A stretch of 64,000 bases of DNA from Spiroplasma taiwanense CT-1 (GCF_000439435.1 NC_021846.1:992001-1056000); one strand, 5' to 3'; shown: positions 1 to 13,231, numbered from the stretch's first letter. Notes: generated from the letters alone by a model not told the origin. Made by a program: numbers and translations.

Positions 1-115
1 GTGAAACCACTGTATCATAAATTGCTTGCTGATGTGGTTCAATTCCTCAAACTTTGTCATTTAAATTAATTTCTTTAAGAGCTGATCCCTTAACATCTAA
101 AACTTGTGCTTTCAT
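1..115 (-). CDS. rplD: 50S ribosomal protein L4, 5' part (cut by window edge)
   Basis: Only the first 38 codons are visible, starting at the ATG at 115 and running off the left edge. The peptide begins MKAQVLDVKG and contains IEPHQQAIYDTVV, the conserved start of L4, which binds 23S rRNA and lines the exit tunnel. Codon 24 is TGA where L4 has a tryptophan-like position, one sign of the mollicute code. AGGAGG lies upstream of the ATG, just beyond the rplC stop. The gene follows rplC as in the standard S10 operon order. L4 is the autoregulator of this operon in enterobacteria; whether that applies here is unknown. Confidence 0.93.
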
Positions 116-134
116 GTTAGCAATTTCCTCCTAA

Positions 135-851
135 TTATTCAGCATTTGATGATGTTTCTTCTTGTGATTGTATTGAATTTGATTCAACACTTTTTGCACT
201 TCTTGATAATAATGAAACTGCATCATTTGCCTTTCTTCCTTTGACATTTTGTTGGATTACAACAAATCCTTTTCTTGGACCAGGAACTGATCCTTTAACT
301 AAAACTAAATTTCTTTGTTCGTCAACTTTAATTACTTCTAAATTTTGAATTGTCACTTGTTCATGACCCATGTGACCTGCCATTTTCTTTGATTTGAAAA
401 TTCTATTAATAATTGCACCCATTGATCCAATACCACGGTGATAACCTGAACCGTGAGCCATTGGCCCTCTTGAGTAATTGTGTCTTTTAATAGCCCCTGC
501 AAATCCTTTACCTTTTGATATACCTGTAACGTCCACAAATTCACCAGCATTGAATACGTCGGCTGCATTTATAACTGCACCAATTTCGTATCCTTTCATA
601 TCTCTGATTTCTTTTACGAAGCGCTTAGGTTCAGATTGAGCTTTTTTGAATTGACCCATATCTGGTTTATTAATTAAGTTAGCCCTTTTATTGATTGTTC
701 CAAGTTTTAAAGCTTGATAACCATCTTTCTCAACTGTTTTAACTTGCAAAACATTGTTTGGTTCTACAGAAATTACAGTTACAGGAATTAACTTACCGTT
801 TTCGCTAAAAATTTGAGTCATTTCTAACTTCTTTCCTAAGATTCCTTTCAT
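135..851 (-). CDS. rplC: 50S ribosomal protein L3
   Basis: This 238-residue protein is an early-assembly large-subunit protein. The start [15 protein letters not shown] and the central GKGFAG...[12 protein letters not shown] segment are the L3 hallmarks; the central loop reaches toward the peptidyl transferase centre. The last 25 or so residues (Ser/Gln/Glu/Asn-rich) form a tail longer than in most bacterial L3 proteins. AGGAGG precedes the ATG. The gene lies between rpsJ and rplD in the S10 operon. Confidence 0.98.
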   Translation of the reverse strand: MKGILGKKLEMTQIFSENGKLIPVTVISVEPNNVLQVKTVEKDGYQALKLGTINKRANLINKPDMGQFKKAQSEPKRFVKEIRDMKGYEIGAVINAADVFNAGEFVDVTGISKGKGFAGAIKRHNYSRGPMAHGSGYHRGIGSMGAIINRIFKSKKMAGHMGHEQVTIQNLEVIKVDEQRNLVLVKGSVPGPRKGFVVIQQNVKGRKANDAVSLLSRSAKSVESNSIQSQEETSSNAE

Positions 852-901
852 TTGATATTTCCTCCTGCATTATATTGTTATCATGTATATCTTGTAAAAT
901 T

Positions 902-1210
902 TTATAATTTAATTTCGATGTTAACACCTGTAGGCAATTGAACTCTTGTTAATGAGTCCATTGTTTTTGGTGTTGGTTCAACTATTTCAAGTATTCTTTT
1001 ATGTGTTCTCATTTCGAACTGCTCTCTACTATCTTTGTATTTATGAGTAGCTCTTAAAATTGTTATAATTTGTTTTTCTGTTGGTAACGGAATTGGTCCA
1101 CGAACTTTTGCTCCAGTTGACTCAGCTGCTTCAATAATTTTAGCAATTGACTGGTCAACAATAGCATGATCGTAACCTTTTAATTTGATTTTAATTTTTT
1201 GTTGAGCCAT
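902..1210 (-). CDS. rpsJ: 30S ribosomal protein S10
   Basis: The 102-residue protein starts [19 protein letters not shown] and contains GPIPLPT and THKRILEI, all typical of S10 (small-subunit head, also NusE). Length matches the family. The reading frame stays open upstream to an earlier ATG at 1264, but AAGGAGG sits just before the ATG at 1210 and the family begins with this sequence, so 1210 is the start. It is the first gene of the S10 operon, reading toward rplC and rplD. A hairpin lies directly upstream of its Shine-Dalgarno site (separate entry). Confidence 0.97.
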   Translation of the reverse strand: MAQQKIKIKLKGYDHAIVDQSIAKIIEAAESTGAKVRGPIPLPTEKQIITILRATHKYKDSREQFEMRTHKRILEIVEPTPKTMDSLTRVQLPTGVNIEIKL

Positions 1211-1229
1211 TTGATCCTCCTTCAACATT

Positions 1230-1253
1230 GACAACCCTTTCCAGTGTGTTGTC
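1230..1253 (-). promoter_or_regulatory. Leader hairpin before rpsJ
   Basis: GACAAC (1230-1235) and GTTGTC (1248-1253) form an inverted repeat, extended to 7 bp by a flanking T-A pair, with a 12-nt loop. It ends about 12 nt before AAGGAGG of rpsJ. A hairpin between promoter and Shine-Dalgarno suggests translational control or mRNA stabilisation. This is inferred from position and symmetry only. Confidence 0.45.
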
Positions 1254-1266
1254 ATTATGAACACAA

Positions 1267-1275
1267 AATATACAT
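1267..1275 (-). promoter_or_regulatory. Possible extended -10 box of the S10 operon
   Basis: Read on the minus strand this is TGTATATT. It lies about 60 nt before rpsJ and just upstream of the leader hairpin. No convincing -35 hexamer is visible, so this is a weak assignment. Confidence 0.3.
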
Positions 1276-1325
1276 GCCTCTCAATTATTGCATTTTAGAT
1301 AATTAAAATCAATAGAAAATCAAAA

Positions 1326-1347
1326 AAAAATGAAATTAATCATTTTT
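1326..1347 (-). terminator. Rho-independent terminator after the permease pseudogene
   Basis: AAAAATGA (1326-1333) and TCATTTTT (1340-1347) form an 8-bp stem with a 6-nt loop. On the minus strand it is followed by further T residues. It lies just past the stop at 1359. Confidence 0.6.
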
Positions 1348-1358
1348 AAAAATATAAG

Positions 1359-4300
1359 TTATTCATTTCCAATTAATGATGAAAGTCTAATTCTTTTAAT
1401 TAAAATCATTACTATTGTATATGCAATTGCAAATATAAAAACCCCCGCTAACAGTACAACTGGAAATAAAGCAATATTTATTGTTAAGGGTACAGCTATA
1501 TTTAAATTTAATAACACAGAAGGAACTAAATATTTTGTAATTAATCATATTACTATAATTCCTAAAGAAACTGCAAGAATCGCTATTGGTAAAAAAATTC
1601 ACAAAATTATAGAATTAATTTCTTTCATTGTATATCCTTGAATTCTCATATAACTCATAAATTTTTTATATCGTCCAATAAACAAATCTGTTATTAAATA
1701 AATAACAATCATAGCTGTTATCATTGAAATTGTTATAAAGATTGTTGAAATTAAAATAATTGATGTAATTAAATTTTCAATTGCTTCTTTTTTAACTTTT
1801 ATATAATCTGTATAGCCAATAGCTGAATTAAAATATTTATCAAATGAAACAGATGCATTATTTGAATTAATAGAATTTAAAATTAATCTTTGCATTTGAT
1901 CTGAAATCTGTCTATTTTTACTCATTTTTGCATTACTTCAAATATTAATTGAATTTCCATTTTCAAATTTTTGTCTTGAATCAAATGATTTGTTAAAACC
2001 TAAAAGTTGATTTGCATACAATTGTTCTAGATAAATTTTATTACTATCATAAAGTTTTTCAATACCAACAACTTTTAATTTTTTTTGTGATTTGCTTGTT
2101 ACAAAATTATTTTTTAGTAAACCTTCATTTAAAGCAATATTTATTCAATTATTAGTTCCAGATGTTAAATCAATAAAGGAAAATTCTATAGGTTTTCCAT
2201 CTTTATCATATTTAAATATATTAAATGGATGAATTACACTATCTAGTGATGAAGTTGATGATATATTACTATATTCATCATATTCCTTATTTACTTTATT
2301 TAGTATTTCTTGATTAAAGTTATCAATATCTAAAATTACATTTTGTAAATTTAGATATTTTTTATAACTATTTGTTTCATAGTCATAGTAATAAAATTTC
2401 TGAGTGTCTAAATCTGTAATTGAATACGACATTTTACTTAAATCAAACTTATATAAATCTAAATCTTCATTTTCAGAATCTTTATATTTTCAATCATCTT
2501 CTTTTAAAATTTGTAAACTATTTTCATTATTCACATAAGATAATTTTTCGGATTTTATATTAATATTAAATTCATCTCCAATTTTAAATCCTTCAAGTTC
2601 CATTTTTTTATTTATCAAAATTGGAATGTAATCTAAATTGTTATTATATTTAATTGAGTTTTTATTTAATAAAGATAAATTATTTGATTCATTTTCTAAA
2701 TCTATACCATAACCGATTATATCTATATTATTTTTATCTTCAATTTGCCCATTAAATCTTGTATATAATTGGTCTTCATTAAAATTTACTAGAACTTTTG
2801 AAAAATTAAAAGTAAATTTTTTAAATTCATTTTCATCATTGTTTCAATTTTGTTTTACTGTTGAAGGAAGAATATTATTTGAAATACTCTTTATGCAATC
2901 ATTATATTGATTTGGAGAATCATTTAATTCAATTACTTCTTAGCCAAATAAGGTTGGCATTACTTGACAAGTAAAATTATTAAAATTTGTTTGAATTCAC
3001 TTACTATTTGTAGTATTTTTTGAAATTGAATCAACTTGTTTTGCATAATTTAAAAAGTCTTCCATAACTCCTGAAGAAATTAAACCACCTTTAAATGTAA
3101 GAAGAATATTTGTAAGAACATTATCAAATGAACTTCTAAAAACATTAGACTTATTTGCTCAATACTCAATATTTTCTGTTGAAATTAAATTTTTATAACT
3201 ATTTAAATCTTTAATATTTACATTAAATATAGAAGCTTTCATATTACTTTTTCTTATATTTTCATCACTTTGATAAAATGAATATCTTGTAAGTGGATTA
3301 TTTGAAATTGTATTTGTATAATTATAATCATTATTATACTTAATATTTCTATAATATTCATTTGACATATTTGTAAAAATGCTAGGAACTATAGAACAAA
3401 GTGTAATTACAAGACTAGAAACAATTAAAACATTTGCAAAAAACAAATAAATCCTTAACGGATGAAGAAATTATAATTCCTCTTAATTTTGAAGTAAAAT
3501 TTAAATATTTGATTTTTGAAAAAGCTCTCGTCAACAAAAGATTTGGTTTCATATTCTTACTTGGTGATAATAACTCTAATGGTTTTTGTCTAATTGTGAA
3601 ATATGTAGTTACTATTACCATCAAAGAAACAATTGAAATGAAACTAATTCATGAAATTATTAAAATTTGCCAGTCAATATTAAATATTGTTGGTATATTA
3701 AAATACCTTTCAAAAATATTCATTAATGGTGTCTGTAAAAATAAACTAATTATTCAACCTAATGGCACTAAAATTATCACTGGTATTAACATATAAAAAA
3801 ACATAATTAATAATAATTTTTAAATTTAAAATACCAAGAGATTTTAAATTTCCAATTTGTGATCTTTGAAAAATTAAAATTTTCCTAAAAATATTATAAA
3901 TAACAAAACACAAAGATAAAGCAAATATTAAACAAAATACAATTGCTATTATATAAAAGCCTGAAACTATTGATCCATAAAATGTACTTCTAAAATTTAA
4001 TGAATAGGTATCATCAAAAGATTGAATATTAATTGATGATAATTTATTATTTGTCATATTTGAATTAATAGTTTCTGATACACTTTTCAATTTATATACA
4101 TTATCTGCAAAATAGGTGCTAAAAAGGGCTTTATCTGCTTCTAAATTTAATTTATCACTATTTTTATAGGTTAAATATGCTCTACTTACATCTTGATATT
4201 GTTCATTATTTAGTTCAGTATTAAAAACTTTTGAAATAAAGTATTACTTATATAAAATACGGCTTCATTTTCTTGATTAATTAATAAATCTTCTTCATAA

Positions 4301-5286
4301 ATTGTAGGATAGACATTTAAAGAATCAACCCCTGTTGCATCAAGTCTATATTTTTTTGTTGTATTTGGAAATAATTCATATTCTTGACCTAATACTAAAT
4401 TATTAAATTTGGCATAACCATTTGAATCCATAAAACTATTTTCAGTAAAAATATTATCAGATTCATTTTTTAAATAAATTGTATATAAATTTTCATTGTA
4501 AAAATGCACACTGTAATTTTCATTACCTGGTTCTTTTTGGTTATAAAAAGCTGATATATATCTAAATTTATTTCCATTTTGAGTTCACATTACAGTTTCA
4601 TTTGTTGTTTTAACTTTAAAATTGCTTAAGTCCCCTAACAAATTGAAATAACTATCAAATCAACTTCTTTGAGTAAGTGAATTTTCTAAAATAATATATC
4701 CATTTAAATCAATCCCAGTTTTAAATATATCTCTTGAATCATGTTTCTTTATATTAAAGCTTGCATAATTTTCATAGAGATTTTTTTCCACTATTTGAGA
4801 TTTATTTGATTTAAATAAAGAATAAATATTTTTTGAAAAATAATATTTATTATCTTGATCAAATTTTCCAACTCTTCCAATAGATTCATTTGATGTTGAT
4901 AAATTCAAGAAATCTTCAATATTTTTTCCATCTTCATTTTTATTATATTCTTCAATTAAATCTTGTTTAATTGAATAGGTCAATGCTGAATTATTTAAAT
5001 AAAACATAAAATTAAATATATCTATAGCAGAATCTATTTGAGAATTTGTTAAATTTTTTTCTAAAAAATAATTATTTTTTAAATAAATTTGACCAATTAG
5101 TGAGTTTTTAAAATACTTTGATGAAAAATTAAATCGATAAAAGTCTCCAAATAACGAAATAAATATTTTTAGCAAAATTGAAAAGATTAAAAAATTATAA
5201 TTTATAATTAAAGATTCAAAAAAAGAAAATGAAAATAAAATACATAAAAAATAATGTACATTCTTAAAAGAAATTATACTTTTCAT
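1359..5286 (-). pseudogene. Decayed FtsX-type ABC transporter permease
   Basis: This would encode a roughly 1300-residue permease of the MacB/FtsX type, related to the intact neighbour at 5392-10419. It starts at the ATG at 5286 after AAAGGAG. A four-helix FtsX-like domain is visible around 3.4-4.0 kb and another at the C-terminus (1359-1800), with long extracytoplasmic segments between. Four lesions break it. Near 4220 the frame changes in an A/T tract (one base missing). Near 3797 a T7 run has one T too many. Near 3435 a T6 run has one T too many. At 2940-2942 there is an in-frame TAA between PTLFG and EVIELND; TAA is a stop in this code. Sequence on both sides of every lesion still reads as permease. 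Homopolymer assembly errors could explain the shifts but not the TAA. Confidence 0.85.
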
Positions 5287-5356
5287 TTTCTTTTGCTCCT
5301 TTTTAATAAAAGTTAAGAGCTATTCCCGACTCTAAATTTTATATTTCTATTTTAAT

Positions 5357-5391
5357 GAAAAAAAATAAAAATCAATTAAATAATTTTTATT
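5357..5391 (-). terminator. Terminator of the giant ABC permease gene
   Basis: AATAAAAAT (5364-5372) and ATTTTTATT (5383-5391) form a perfect 9-bp palindrome with a 10-nt loop. A run of A on the plus strand (U in the transcript) follows at 5357-5363. It lies directly after the stop codon at 5392-5394. Confidence 0.65.
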
Positions 5392-8300
5392 TTAACCCAT
5401 TAATGTAATAGGAGATTCTGTTCTTATTTTTCTTGTAGTAATAAGTATTGATGAAATGTAACTAGTAATAATTAAAATTGATGAGGCTAATGGTGACCAC
5501 CAAGTTAGTCCAATTGGAATAGAAATTAAATTGCTTTGAACGAAAGTGGTTGTTAATCAAACTAATCCAAAACTAGTTAAAATTCCTAAAGCTAAACAAA
5601 TTGTTGCTAAGAAAGTTAGAAAACCAAATGAATATTTAATTATTTTTCAGTTTGAGTATCCTAATGATTTCATAACAATCATAAATCGTTTATATTGATT
5701 TGCATATAAGTCAGTAATTATTATCATTGATAATGTTGCAATAATTATAATTACAACAATAAAGGTAATTCCAATTGTTAGCACTAATGAAGTAATTTGA
5801 TTTATTAGAGATTTTTGCTCAGTTAAAAATTCAACTTTTTCCATTTCTAAACCATCATAATATTGACTATTACCATTTAAACTATATTCACCAACTCTAA
5901 CTGATTTTGAAAATGAAGCTTGAGTAGTTAAAAATAATGGTTCTTTTTCTTGAGAATATATTCCATTATTTCATTGTAAAGGTTTATAAGTTTTTTGAGC
6001 TTCATTGCCCCAAATTCAATTCTTTTCATTTTCTGTAGCAATTAAATCTTCAGGTGTATTATACTCATAAGTTTGAATTTCATTATTATTTAATAAGTAT
6101 GAACTTTTTTGTTCTTTTTCAAAAATATAATTAAAAGGAATATAGATATCATCTGAAAAACCATGTAATAAATTAATTAATCTTTGATCTGCAATTATTA
6201 AATTTTTTCCAAAAACATCTAACTTTGAAATAGGTACTAAGTTTATTTGCTTAATTCCTTTTTCTTTTCAATTCATATCTGTATATTTATCAATAATTGC
6301 TGGACTCAATTGTAAAAAATTCATTTTGTAAAAAGAATTATAATGATTTAATAAATAATCTAATTCTCCTCCTGAAAAATTTGTTTCGACAGGTTTAAAA
6401 GTTGAATCAAATCTTAATGAATATGGCCTAATTCAAATAAATTCATCTGTTTTGTTTGCACCTCATGCATTAATAACTTCATCTGGTGCACTATTTGTTT
6501 TCCCATGTCATTTTGAATTATCATTATTTGAACCCATTTTAAATAATGAAGAAAAATCTTTTTCATATTTTGTTGGTACAAAAAGCAGTAAGTTTTCATA
6601 CTGATAATATGATCTAATTTCTGTTTTTAAATTATTTTCATTATCATAATCAACATTTATAAAACCATAAGAATTATTTGTTAATTTTAAACTATTGCTT
6701 GTGCCATTTCAATCGTAATCATAATCATAATTACTTTTATCAAATATTTTTGCAAATGTAAATTTTGATATATCCATGTTAAAAGGATTTAAAAATTTAT
6801 TTAAATTTTCATTTTTTAACGTTTTCCAATCACTATCATCATATATTCAAGCACCATTTGGAATAGATTTTTTATCACTAGATAGAACAAGTCTAGTTGA
6901 TTGAAAATCATTAACTTCAATTTTTTTTCCACTTTGTTTTAAATTTAATTTAGCTTGTTCATTTAAATTAACTGGGATATTTAATACACCATTATTATAA
7001 AGCTCAAATCCCGTATTTGTTTTAATCGAACTAATTGAGGAATTATTCCCCTCATTAATTACTTTTTTTAATTGTTCTATTTGCTCGTTACCAATAAAAA
7101 TTTCATCACCATTTTTTTCAAATTTATATGCCTTTTGGTTTGACAACAACCCTAAAATTTTTGAGTCTTTTCCATTGATTGTATTAAAGTCTGCTTCTGT
7201 ATAAAAATCATCTTTTCCTGGAATATAATTTGAATAAGTTCAACCAAAATTATATTGATTAAATCTATTCTCACTTTTATCAAGAAAATTTTTAACATAA
7301 GTTGGTGCTTGTGAAAGAATTATATTTATTATATTTTCTTTTCATGAACCATTAATATTTCCTTCACTTTCAACTAAAGGAAATAGTTGATCCATTACTT
7401 GAGGTAATCCTTCAGTTAATAGGCCTGTAATATTTTTTACATCTTTTTTAAAACTTTCCATATTATTAGATTGATTTCTTCTGTAATCATGTGCCATTCA
7501 TTCAATTATTCTTTGTATTTCTGCAATACTAATTCCCTTCCCCAAACTTTGTGCAAGACCTGAACCAAATATTGAAAAAATAACACTTAATAATGCTGAA
7601 TTTTCCTCAGTATTTAATTGATTACTTGAATTTGTAATAAAATCAAATAGTCATTCAGATTTTATTTGCTTATTTGGGTCTTGATTTAAAACTAACTTTG
7701 GGAACATTGAAAAGTCACTTATGCTTGTAGTATTAGTTACAGAATTACTTAAATAGTTAATTCCATCAAATTCATTATTTATATTAATTAAATAATTTTG
7801 ATAATAATCCGCCCCATTTCATGGTGACAATGCTGTTTTTGCCATGGGAGCATTTCCAATTGGTTCAATATTTTTAATTGAATTTGAATACTTAACATTT
7901 TTATAATATGAAGTAACAGCTTTACTTACCATTCCAGGAATTGCCATTGAAGAACTAATAAGTAAGCTTGTAATTAGTATTGTAATAGATGCAATAAGTG
8001 TTGGTTTCATAGTGCTTGTTGCAAGTTCAATACTAAATCTAACTGTAAATTTTGTTCTTCTAGTAATTTTAGTTTTTAAATTATCTAATCAGACTATTCT
8101 TTTGACAACTTCTTTTTTTTCAATTATTTTTAAAACAGGTTTATTAATTAAATAAAAAGCAGTAAAATATGAAACTAAAATAACTGTTATTCCAAAAGTA
8201 AATAATAAAATAGCAAGTGAATAACCATTAAATGTGACCTGTTTATATGCTCCACCCATATATGATATAAATAGGCTTGAAAAAGGATCTTGTAAAAAAC

Positions 8301-10419
8301 CACCAAGAAATCAAGAAATTGGTATTACTATTAATAATAAAATTAATCCATATGAAATATATCCAAATGATATTTGTGAATTTTTAGCACCTAATGCTTT
8401 TAAAATTCCTATTTCTGGAGAATTAAAATTTATTGTTTTTCTAACACTTATAATAATTGTAATTAAACATATTAATAAAATTATTGAGCAAGTAGAATAT
8501 AAAATTATTGAAAAAGTTTTTAAAACAATTGGTGTTAAATCCCAATTTCAAGAAAAAAAATGTTCATTATAAGAAACAAGTTTTGTTCCATAATCAATTG
8601 TTAAAGTTCCCTCACTTTTAATATTATTTAAATCATCATAAATTTTATCTTTATATGAAAATGATAATGAATTATATAAGGAAATATCTTTTTTTACATC
8701 TGTTTTATTTTTACCTGTAAAAATTGTATATAAATTGGTTGTTGATATTTTTGCATCAGCAGTTTTTATTACTAATTCTAGTGCTTCAGGTGAAATAAAT
8801 ATTATGGCTCCTTTTTTATTATTTGGAAATGGAACAGATAAATCAGCTAAAGGAAAGTTTGTATATGGATCTGCTGCATATCCCGAAACAGTTAAGTCAA
8901 AGTCACCGACTTTAATATTTTCTCCAAGTTTAATTTTATTTTGTTTTGCATACTGTGGATTTATTAAAATTTCATTTAATGTCCTTGTATTTTGTCCCTG
9001 GTATATCGTAAGGTTTGATTTAGTTTGATTATCCATTAGAACAAATCTATATTGTTTTTCTTGATTATTATCTGGTAAGTTTAATTCTAATCTTGAATAC
9101 ACATCTAAATTAGTAACAAATGATAATAAATTAGTTCTATACAGATAACTCGTTGGAATTGAAGCATTTTCATTTAAATAATTGCTTTTATCTTTAAATG
9201 CCTTTTTATATCTAAGTGTATTTGCAATATTTCCTTCTTCTTTTAAAAGAGTTAAAGCAGCACCACTGTCATTTGCTTTCACCAAATCATTTTCATATGT
9301 AATTTGAATTAATGAACCTCTTGCACCATTTTCATAAATATTGTCTCCATTTTTTAAGATATTAGCAGTTTGTAAATTAGAAGAATTAACTTTTTGATCT
9401 CATTCCTTATTATTTTCATTTACTATAAAATTTTCATTTACATTATCGTTAATATCTAATTTTTTACCAAATAATCAACAATAAATAACTGAAGCATTAT
9501 TAATATTTGATTTAGATAAGCCACTGTTTGTAGTAAAGTAATCTTCTCAATTTATTTTTTGCAAAATTGCTTGATCCATTCAATACTGTACATAATCATG
9601 CATCATTTTATTTAATTGAGCAATTATTGAAACTATTGAATAATTTATATATACATCTAACTCTTTAAGAATTGTTTCTTTTGTAAAACCACTTTGAATT
9701 TTTTTATTAATAAATTGAGAAATTAAACTATTGTCATTAAATTCACTTATTTCAAGCTGATTTTTAATCAACTTTATTGTTTCTTGAACAAAATTTGCAA
9801 AACCATTTAAACCATTTTTTGTTGATGTATAAACAAGATAGGGAGATTTATATTCATAATCATTGTATTTATTTAATGAATCGAATCTATATCAAAAATT
9901 TGTTTTATCTCTATTTGACATTGTTTCATCCATACCATATGCATTAAAGTATATTGGTTTAGATTCATCATAGTTAAAATCAAACCAAGATTTTGTAAAA
10001 TCCGACGAAATTAACTTTTGAAATATTTTTTTAAAATTATCACTTTCAAATGCTTTTGTAAGAAAAGTTGATTTATAATTTTCATTATTTTCAAAAGATG
10101 AAATATTAAAATTATAAGCAATAGATTTATCATCAAATTGCAAAAATTGATTTGAAATAAAATCCACAAATGGAGTAAATTCTTTTGATTCACTTTGATT
10201 TGATGATTCAAGAGTTTGCGTCTCTATATAGTCAAACTTAGCAGTATTTCCCATTGTTCTGTTATATTCATATTCTAATCTATCATTAATTGAAAATGTG
10301 ATACTTAATATTAAAGATGCAAAAAAACCTAAAATAACAATTAAAACAAATTGTATTTTGTATTTAAATATTCCCTTGACACCTTGTTTGGTTAACAAAA
10401 AAGCATTAATTTTTTTCAT
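5392..10419 (-). CDS. Giant FtsX/MacB-type ABC transporter permease (1675 aa)
   Basis: The frame is open from the ATG at 10419 to the TAA at 5392, with many TGA codons read as Trp; I checked it for TAA and TAG. One membrane segment lies at about residues 18-44. A first FtsX-like domain with several helices spans about 625-770 and contains EIGILKALGA, the usual coupling motif. Another helix lies near 805-830, and a C-terminal FtsX domain at about 1525-1670 contains KRFMIVMKSLGYSN. The two long Asn/Ser/Lys-rich stretches between are probably extracellular. Such proteins pair with a separate ATPase and move lipids, peptides or lipoproteins; the substrate here is unknown and no partner ATPase is adjacent. 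GAGGGTG precedes the ATG. The related gene just downstream is a pseudogene. Confidence 0.85.
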
Positions 10420-10497
10420 ATTTTCACCCTCTACTAAAAACTATTATAAGAAAAAAAGTAAAAAAATACAAATATTAGCTTTTTTACTTATAAACTA

Positions 10498-13173
10498 TTA
10501 TAAAATTTTTCCTTGAGCAAAAGTTTCATTTCCTCCACCTTTTACTTTAAAGTCTTTTGTATTTTTAAATATTTCAATTGCTTTAAATTGTGAAGAAATA
10601 CTTTCACTAACTGAAACAATATAAATACCATTTTGTTTATTAACAAATTTAATTATTAAGTTATCAAATTTATTTTGGAGTTTATCGGCTAATGCTTTTA
10701 ATTCTTTCATATCCAAATCATTAATTTCTAAGGAAATTTCATTTATACCTTTATCTAAAATTGGAGAAATGTTATTATATTTTATTAATTTTTCTTCTAA
10801 CAAAATATCTTCGATTTCTTTTTGATAAATTTTAAAAGAATTTTTTAATTCATTAACTTTAGTTTTTAATGAAAATAAATTATTTTTATTAACTGATATA
10901 TTATTTATTTCATTTATTGCTTCTTCAATCTCATAATTTTTTAATCTATTTTTTCAATTATCAAATTTATTTATTAATCCTGATATTTCATTTTTTTGTT
11001 TTAAAAATTGTTCTCTTAAAAACAAAGAAACTCCACTATGACTTGTAACTGCATGATATCTATAAACACCACTTCCCTTTGATTCAACTTCTGTTATAAG
11101 TAAATCTTCAATATCTTTAGAGTTTTCAACATGAGTTCCTCCACAAAGTTCACAAGAAAAGTTACCAAACTTAATAACTCTAACTTCAGAACCATATTTT
11201 TCTGTAAATAAAGCTAATGCATTATGTTTTTCAACTGCCTCATCTAATGAACAATAAATGATTTGTCTAGGAATTTGATTATTTATTTCCCTTGTCATTA
11301 CATTATGAATTTTTTCAATTTCTTCTTGAGACGGTAATCTATTATAACTTATATCAATTCTTAATCCATTTTCATCATTATAACTACCTGATTGAAGTGC
11401 ATTTTTGCCTAATACTTCTTGAATTGAAGATTGCAATAAATGTGTTCCTGAGTGATTTTTCATTGTATAGTATCTTTTTTCACTATCAATTTTTGCTATG
11501 ACTTTATCTCCAATATTTAAAATGCCATTTATCTGAACTTTATGAATATGTTGTTTATTTGGTCCTACCTGAACATCTAAAACATTATGTCTATTCATAT
11601 TATCATCTATTAAAACACCTGTATCTGCTGCTTGTCCACCTTTTTCTGCATAAAATGGACTTTCATCTAATGTCAAAAATACAATTTTATTTTCTGCACT
11701 ATTTAAAATTACTTCTTCTTCAAAAATAAAATTAACTTTTGTTATGATTTCTTCTAAATCATAACCAACAAAATCACTTTTAATATCTAAGTTAGTTAAA
11801 ATTGCAGATTGTTTATTTCAAGCTTTTTCATTTTTTCTTGAATTTCTTGCCAATTCTTTTGAGTCTTCTAGTAATTTTTCATAACCTTTAATATCAACTT
11901 CAATATTTTTTTCGGTTGCCAGTTCTACAGTTAATTCTATTGGAAATCCAAATGATTCAAATAATAACAATGCATTTTTATCACTAATTTTTTTTTCTTT
12001 TTCCATTATTATTTCAAGTGAGTCATAACCTTTTGATAAAGTGCTTAAAAATCTGATTTCTTCACTTTTTATAACTTCTTTAATAGATTCACTTTTTTCT
12101 TTTAAATAAGGATAAAAAAAAGACATTGTATTAATAACTTCATCTACTAATAAATATAAAAATGCATTTGCTATTCCTAATTTTCTTCCATATACAGAAC
12201 TTCTTCTAATTAATCTTCTAATTATATAACCTCTATCTTTATTTCCCGGAAATACACCATCACTAATTGCAAAAACTGTTGCTCTAATATGATCAGCAAT
12301 TACCTTGAAAGCAGTATTAATTTTAGTTTGTTCTATTTTTTCATTAAAATAATTATCGATTGAATATTTAAAAGATTTATCACATAATTCTTCTATTTTT
12401 TTTATTGTTGGTAAAAAAATATCTGTTTCAAAATTTGTTGGAGTTTCTTGAAAGACAGAAACAATTCTTTCTAAACCAGCTCCCGTATCAATATTTTTTC
12501 TTGGTAATTCTGTATAGTTATTATTACCATCATTATTAAATTGTGAAAAAACAATATTTCAAATTTCAACATAGCGATCATTTTCAATATCATCTTTTAA
12601 TAATTTTGAACCAATATTTTTTGGGTCTCATCTAATACCTCTATCAAAAAATATTTCTGTATTTGGACCACAAGGTCCTTGACCAACATCTCAAAAATTA
12701 GTTTCTTTTGTTCCTTTAAAAATATGATCTTCTTTTATTCCAATTATTTTAGTTCAAATATTATATGCTTCTTTGTCTTCTTCAAAAACTGTTATATATA
12801 AAAGTTCAGGGTTCATTCCAAATCATTTATTAGAAGTCAACAATTCTCAAGCCATCTCAATTGCTTCTTTTTTAAAATAATCTCCTATTGAAAAATTACC
12901 AAGCATTTCAAACATAGTTTGATGTCTTGCAGTAACTCCAACATTTTGAATGTCATTAGTTCTAATTGACTTTTGTGAGTTTGTAAGTCTTGGTGAAGGT
13001 GGATTCATTCTCCCATCAAAATATGGTTTTAAAGTGGCCACTCCTGAATTAATTCAAAGCAAACTTGGATCATCTACAGGTACTAAACTTACTGGCTCAA
13101 GAAAAAAATGATTTTTTGATTTGAAAAAATCTAATCACATTTTTCTTATTTCATTTGATAAAAGTTTTTTCAT
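10498..13173 (-). CDS. alaS: Alanyl-tRNA synthetase
   Basis: The 891-residue enzyme charges tRNA-Ala. The N-terminal class II core has motif 1-like [32 protein letters not shown] and GLERI. The editing domain keeps its zinc/active-site pairs HSGTH (about 573-577) and CELCGGTH (about 672-680). A C-Ala domain ends in [13 protein letters not shown]. Length is normal. The start [13 protein letters not shown] follows AGGAGAATAATAAA. The preceding region has an extended -10 motif but no T-box-like leader was seen. Confidence 0.97.
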
Positions 13174-13202
13174 TTTATTATTCTCCTATAATTAACAAAG
13201 TT

Positions 13203-13213
13203 ATTTTAGCATA
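13203..13213 (-). promoter_or_regulatory. Extended -10 promoter element of alaS
   Basis: On the minus strand this reads TATGCTAAAAT, an extended -10 (TGn before TAAAAT), about 30 nt before the alaS ATG. It resembles the TATGCTATAAT elements at 38275-38285 and 38434-38444. No clear -35 is seen. Confidence 0.45.
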
Positions 13214-13231
13214 TACAATTTTAGAGATAAA

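Noticed and set aside
3430-3440. Phase-variable homopolymer switch in the ABC permease gene
   Set aside because: The T runs are only 6-7 long, there are three shifts, and an additional in-frame TAA makes reversible switching unlikely.
3434-3796. Plus-strand open frame of 120 codons inside the permease pseudogene
   Set aside because: It is antisense to the permease, has no ribosome site and shows no recognisable protein; it is open because of base composition.
6414-6599. Minus-strand open frame in another frame of the giant permease
   Set aside because: The intact permease frame runs straight through this stretch; the alternative frame has no ribosome site.
13174-13231. T-box riboswitch upstream of alaS
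   Set aside because: The spacer is too short and shows no T-box sequence or antiterminator.
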